A stretch of DNA of 8,674 bases from assembly GCA_036376775.1 (NCBI GenBank), contig DASUZP010000079.1, forward strand, positions 1 through 8,674, written 5' to 3'. The notes beneath the pieces were generated by a model. That model made no database searches. It was not told the origin of the DNA and saw only the letters and a list, made by a program, of their open reading frames with translations. The DNA is from VRUE01 sp036376775. Its GTDB lineage: Bacteria > Actinomycetota > Thermoleophilia > Solirubrobacterales > 70-9. This document shows, in pieces, positions 6,568 through 8,674 of this stretch. A program made the position numbers and the translations under genes. The stretch's first letter is position 1, and each line of letters begins with the position of its first letter.

Positions 6568-6657
6568 CGGAGGGTGAGGGACTCGAACCCTATCCGGGCG
6601 ACTAACCCGAACTCACGCTTATCGGGCGCTCGCCGCCACCTGACGGCTTCACCCTCC
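6568..6657 (-). tRNA. Class II tRNA-like RNA with 8/4 acceptor/T-stem layout (Ser/Sec-type), atypical anticodon loop
   Basis: The minus strand folds into a 90-nt cloverleaf. Acceptor: GGAGGGTG (6657-6650) pairs with CACCCTCC (6576-6569), 8 bp, with G at the discriminator (6568). D arm: GCCGTC-AGGT-GGCGGC, a 6-bp stem with a 4-nt loop, as in selenocysteine tRNA. Anticodon arm: GCGC-CCGATAA-GCGT, apparent anticodon GAT but with C instead of U at position 33. Long variable arm: TTCGGG-TTAGTCG-CCCGGA. T arm: AGGG-TTCGAGT-CCCT, only 4 bp, because the fifth pair would be T opposite C. The long variable arm and G73 are serine-identity features recognised by SerRS. No CCA is encoded. The external pairing extends the acceptor to 11 bp (AGC with GCT). 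This resembles 8/4 tRNAs and allo-tRNAs described from metagenomes. It could be a decoding tRNA, a mischarging suppressor or a non-translating regulatory RNA. Confidence 0.65.
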
Positions 6658-6667
6658 GCTGTCATCG

Positions 6668-6695
6668 ACCGTAGCCGAGGAATCCGCCATTTCAA
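6668..6695 (-). promoter_or_regulatory. Sigma-A-like promoter for the tRNA-like RNA
   Basis: On the minus strand TTGAAA (6695-6690) is followed after 16 bases by TACGGT (6673-6668), fitting an actinobacterial TTGANN and TANNNT promoter. Seven bases later comes A6660, exactly the first base of the 11-bp outer stem of the tRNA-like RNA, so transcription would begin with the paired 5' end and leave almost no leader. The agreement of start point and stem is the main support. Confidence 0.6.
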
Positions 6696-6711
6696 GCCAT
6701 GTTTCACTCTT

Positions 6712-6750
6712 TTTACAGACAATTGACTGCGCTGTTACAAAGTCGTGACA
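6712..6750 (+). promoter_or_regulatory. Tandem operator-like array: four half-sites at 11-bp period
   Basis: TTTACA (6712), TTGACT (6723), GTTACA (6734) and GTGACA (6745) start exactly 11 bp apart, giving a consensus of KTKACW with five-base spacers. Direct repeats of one helical turn are the binding geometry of OmpR/PhoB-type response regulators, including actinobacterial MtrA and PhoP. The array lies 17 bp upstream of the -35 box of the leftward RNA promoter and 37-75 bp upstream of the L,D-transpeptidase ATG, so it could serve either or both. A possible rightward promoter (TTTACA, 18 bp, TACAAA at 6736) overlaps it. The regulator is not encoded in the window. Confidence 0.55.
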
Positions 6751-6786
6751 ACTGGCCAACCGAGTCATCCGCAAGAATGCCGGCCG

Positions 6787-7764
6787 ATGAATCGCTGCCT
6801 CGTCTCGGCCCTCGCTCTCTTCGCTCTGCTGGTACCTGCCGTTGCCGCCGCGAAGCAACCCGTCCCGCAGCCGGGTGCAGGCAAAGCTCCGCAGACGCCC
6901 GACCAGGCGACGGTGAAGATCAGCGTCGGCAAGCTCGAGGGGGGCAGGGCGCCTATCTATGGGACGGTCCCCGTCTACGGGACCGTTGAACCGTTCGAGC
7001 CGGGCCAGAAGGTCGACGTCACCTTTTACCTCGATGGTCACAAGCTGCTTAAACGCGATCTGCACGTCAGGCCAGGCAGCGGCGATGCCGGCGTCTTCAA
7101 AGCCTCAATCCTGATCCGCAAAGACGGCAAGTACGCGGCGAGCGCGCACGTTCCGGCCAGCCACTCGGTGCGTGGCGACCGCACCGTGCGCAAGAGCTGG
7201 AAGGTCAGCTTCCCCTCGCTCGGCCAGGGCGATTGCGGCCGCGTCGTCAAGGGCTTCAAAAAGGCGATGGCGAAGATGGGCTACGTCTCCGGCGGTGGCT
7301 CCTGTTTCAACGGTCGCACCGGGCGCGAGGTGCTCGCCTACCGCAAAGTGAACGGGATGGCGCGCAACGAGCACGCCGGCAAGGGGGTCGTCAAGCGGGT
7401 CTTCGGCGGTCGCGGCGGCTACCGCGTGCGCCACCCCGAGGCCGGCGAGCACGCTGAGGTGCCACTCGACAAGCAGGTCCTCGTGCTCTCCAAGGGGGAC
7501 AGGCCCTTCGCCATCTACCCGGTCTCTACCGGCAAGCCCTCGACTCCGACGGTCACCGGCGAGTACAGCTTCTACCGGCGCGAACCCGGCTACAACGCGG
7601 AGGGCATGTACTACTCCTTCTATTGGCACAACGGCTACGCGGTCCACGGCTACGCCGAAGTGCCCGACTACGCCGCGAGCCACGGCTGCGTCCGCACCTA
7701 CATCGCCGACCAGCCCCGCATCTACGAACAGCTGAAGTACGGCGAGTCGATCTTCGTCTTCTAG
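6787..7764 (+). CDS. Secreted L,D-transpeptidase (YkuD family)
   Basis: Exported enzyme of 325 residues that forms meso-diaminopimelate-type peptidoglycan cross-links by a cysteine transpeptidase mechanism insensitive to most penicillins. A signal peptide is clear: MNRC, a hydrophobic core (5-20), then AVAAA before KQP, cleaved near residue 22. Residues about 41-142 look like a beta-rich immunoglobulin-like domain. Residues 147-206, with GDCGRVVKGFKKAMAKMGY and paired cysteines C150 and C173, resemble a peptidoglycan-binding-1 fold. The YkuD domain starts near 225 (VPLDKQVLVLSKG) and carries AVHG (H287) and SHGCVR (298-303, catalytic C301, R303), ending at YGESIFVF. The frame is open from GTG 6745, but ATG 6787 gives the proper signal peptide and leaves the operator array outside the gene. 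No strong ribosome site is seen. pyrE follows after 13 bp. Confidence 0.92.
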   Translation: MNRCLVSALALFALLVPAVAAAKQPVPQPGAGKAPQTPDQATVKISVGKLEGGRAPIYGTVPVYGTVEPFEPGQKVDVTFYLDGHKLLKRDLHVRPGSGDAGVFKASILIRKDGKYAASAHVPASHSVRGDRTVRKSWKVSFPSLGQGDCGRVVKGFKKAMAKMGYVSGGGSCFNGRTGREVLAYRKVNGMARNEHAGKGVVKRVFGGRGGYRVRHPEAGEHAEVPLDKQVLVLSKGDRPFAIYPVSTGKPSTPTVTGEYSFYRREPGYNAEGMYYSFYWHNGYAVHGYAEVPDYAASHGCVRTYIADQPRIYEQLKYGESIFVF

Positions 7765-7777
7765 GTCGCGCCATAGG

Positions 7778-8353
7778 ATGCGCGCCGTGCCCGACCTCGA
7801 TGCCGCCAAGCGCACGCTGCTCGCCGAGTTGCGCGAGCACTCGCTGGTGATCGGCGAGGTGACGTTGTCCAGTGGGGCGATCGCCCAGTACTACGTCGAT
7901 GCCCGCCGGGCTCTCCTGCGGCCGCCGGGCTTTCGTGCCGCCGGCGAGCTGATCGCCGCCGCCGCGGTCGAGGCCGGGGCGAGCGCCGTCGGTGGCCCCG
8001 CGACGGCGGCGATCCCACCCTCCTGCGCAGCTCTTGCGGGGCCGGCGGGCGACAACCTGGTCGGCTTCTTCGTCCGCGGCGAGCGCAAGCAGCATGGCCT
8101 CCAGCGCTGGGTCGAGGGTCCGGTCGAAGCGGGCGACAGGGTGCTGGTGGTCGAGGACACCGTCACCAGCGGCGGTTCGACCGTGAAGGCGATCGAGAAG
8201 ATCAAAGAGCAGGGCCTCGAGCCCGTCGGAGTCGTCGCCGTCGTCGACCGCCTGGCGGGTGGTGGCGAAGCGATCGAAGTGGCCGCGGCCGCCCCCTACC
8301 GGGCCCTCGTCACGATCGACGAGCTTTACCCGGATCGCCCCGACCGCGGCTGA
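7778..8353 (+). CDS. pyrE: Orotate phosphoribosyltransferase
   Basis: Cytosolic enzyme joining orotate and PRPP to give orotidine 5'-monophosphate in de novo pyrimidine synthesis. At 191 residues it has the usual length. Visible motifs: LSSGAIAQYYVDARRALLRP (30-49), the orotate-side SSG...YYxDxR element; FFVRGERKQHG (97-107), the flexible catalytic loop with K104 and H106; and VLVVEDTVTSGGST (122-135), the PRPP-binding loop with adjacent E126 and D127. ATG 7778 is preceded by ATAGG; GTG 7787, three codons on, is a possible alternative. It lies 13 bp after the L,D-transpeptidase and is probably cotranscribed with it, although the two functions are unrelated. No other pyr genes are in view. A direct repeat of GACCGCGGCT straddles the stop codon. 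Confidence 0.95.
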   Translation: MRAVPDLDAAKRTLLAELREHSLVIGEVTLSSGAIAQYYVDARRALLRPPGFRAAGELIAAAAVEAGASAVGGPATAAIPPSCAALAGPAGDNLVGFFVRGERKQHGLQRWVEGPVEAGDRVLVVEDTVTSGGSTVKAIEKIKEQGLEPVGVVAVVDRLAGGGEAIEVAAAAPYRALVTIDELYPDRPDRG

Positions 8354-8404
8354 CCGCGGCTCAGCTACCAGCTTCTTACCTACTCTTCATGTACCCATTG
8401 CAAG

Positions 8405-8446
8405 TCCCTGCTTTGCAGGGATTTCAGTGCTGCTCGCGACAGCAGC
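8405..8446 (+). terminator. Two tandem hairpins after pyrE, possible terminator
   Basis: TCCCTGC-TTT-GCAGGGA (8405-8421, 7-bp stem, followed by TTTCAG) and GCTGCT-CGCGAC-AGCAGC (8429-8446, 6-bp stem, followed by CTTTCCT) lie 50-95 bases after the pyrE stop and before the next promoter. Neither has a full U-tract, but both are in the right place to end the transpeptidase-pyrE transcript. The first could instead be a repeat remnant. Confidence 0.45.
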
Positions 8447-8468
8447 CTTTCCTACAAAAACGGTGGCC

Positions 8469-8497
8469 TTGACTTTATAAAGGTCTCTGTTTACAGT
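8469..8497 (+). promoter_or_regulatory. Sigma-A-like promoter of the last gene
   Basis: TTGACT (8469-8474) is followed after exactly 17 bases by TACAGT (8492-8497), a near-consensus actinobacterial promoter. Transcription would start near 8504, giving a leader of about 110 bases before the ATG at 8615. A 10-bp palindrome CTTTATAAAG (8473-8482) overlaps the -35 edge and spacer and could be an operator. The local AT content is higher than in the surrounding genes. Confidence 0.65.
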
Positions 8498-8503
8498 CTC
8501 AAC

Positions 8504-8614
8504 ACGCTCGTTTAAGGCGGGCAGGGAAGCACCAACAGGGAAAACCGAGCACCGGGAGGGCCGCCAAGGGAAGCGGCTCGGCAGTGGGGCTCACGGGACA
8601 AGGAGAGAGATTTG
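8504..8614 (+). promoter_or_regulatory. Structured 5' leader with strong ribosome-binding site
   Basis: The stretch from the predicted transcription start to the ATG is purine-rich with several GGGA and AGGGAA repeats. CCGAGC (8545-8550) can pair with GCTCGG (8576-8581), and inside it CCGC (8561-8564) with GCGG (8573-8576) overlaps that pairing by one base, so alternative folds are possible. AGGAG at 8601-8605 is a clear Shine-Dalgarno site nine bases before the ATG, stronger than that of any other gene here. I do not recognise a riboswitch class. Confidence 0.4.
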
Positions 8615-8674
8615 ATGTTCTCGCCACTACGCAACCGCTTCGGCATCCCGGGCGCGATCTCGGTGATCGCCCTC
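8615..8674 (+). CDS. Start of an exported or membrane protein, cut by window edge
   Basis: Twenty codons from ATG 8615 to the window end. The N-terminus has arginines at positions 6 and 8 (LRNRFGIPG), followed by the hydrophobic AISVIAL, which looks like the beginning of a signal peptide or membrane anchor. Similar RFGxPGxISVIAL beginnings occur, as I recall, on many uncharacterised secreted proteins of Solirubrobacterales. The start is well supported by AGGAG nine bases upstream and by a good promoter at 8469-8497. Function cannot be told from so little sequence. Confidence 0.75.
   Translation, partial: MFSPLRNRFGIPGAISVIAL

Noticed and set aside
6593..6611. Reading the second internal hairpin (loop TTAGTCG) as the anticodon arm.
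   Set aside because: It would leave an extra arm between the D and anticodon arms and put C at position 37. The usual order with a long variable arm needs fewer assumptions.
6639..6650. Possibility that the cloverleaf is a true selenocysteine tRNA.
   Set aside because: The D arm and long variable arm fit, but no TCA anticodon can be placed in a 7-nt loop, and the T stem has 4 rather than 5 pairs. No sel genes are in the window.
6745..6786. Upstream GTG start for the L,D-transpeptidase.
   Set aside because: It would bury the signal peptide behind 14 hydrophilic residues and place the last operator half-site inside the gene.

Overview
The window is high-GC DNA with actinobacterial hallmarks: frequent GTG and TTG starts, few strong Shine-Dalgarno sites, sigma-A-like promoters with TANNNT -10 boxes, and an MptB-like GT-C mannosyltransferase. 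The start of the last gene (an arginine-rich N-terminus, then RFGIPGAISVIAL) resembles N-termini I associate with Thermoleophilia/Solirubrobacterales. The phylum (Actinomycetota) is fairly likely; the class is an inference.

Layout. (1) 1-538, minus: 5' part of thiL (thiamine-phosphate kinase), cut by the window edge. (2) 583-1710, plus: a YbhN/LPG-synthase-TM-like membrane protein, divergent from thiL. (3) 1711-1972: a spacer between convergent genes holding a REP/BIME-like repeat cluster with a perfect 28-bp inverted repeat. (4) 5664 down to 1973, minus: an apparent three-gene envelope operon, minimal MscS channel -> class A penicillin-binding protein -> MptB-like GT87 glycosyltransferase. 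The last two genes overlap by 4 bp. (5) 5663-6373, plus: a CPBP-family intramembrane protease whose start codon overlaps that of mscS. (6) 6381-6695, minus: a candidate non-coding RNA unit with a promoter, a class II tRNA-like cloverleaf (8-bp acceptor, 4-bp T stem), a structured tail carrying a 15-nt perfect complement of the anticodon arm, and an intrinsic terminator. (7) 6712-6750: four hexamer half-sites at an exact 11-bp period, between the RNA promoter and the next gene. (8) 6787-8353, plus: a secreted L,D-transpeptidase and pyrE, 13 bp apart. (9) 8354-8614: hairpins, a good promoter and a structured leader, then the first 20 codons of an exported protein.

How the genes fit together. 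Most of the window concerns the cell envelope. The class A PBP polymerises and cross-links peptidoglycan, the L,D-transpeptidase makes alternative cross-links or attachments, the GT87 enzyme probably adds sugars to a lipid-linked glycan, and MscS relieves osmotic stress on the wall. thiL and pyrE are housekeeping genes at the edges.

The most unusual part is 6381-6750. It holds a serine/selenocysteine-shaped tRNA-like RNA with an atypical anticodon loop and a long self-complementary tail, next to a tandem operator-like array that could also act on the L,D-transpeptidase gene. A second oddity is a palindromic segment embedded in frame in the GT87 gene.
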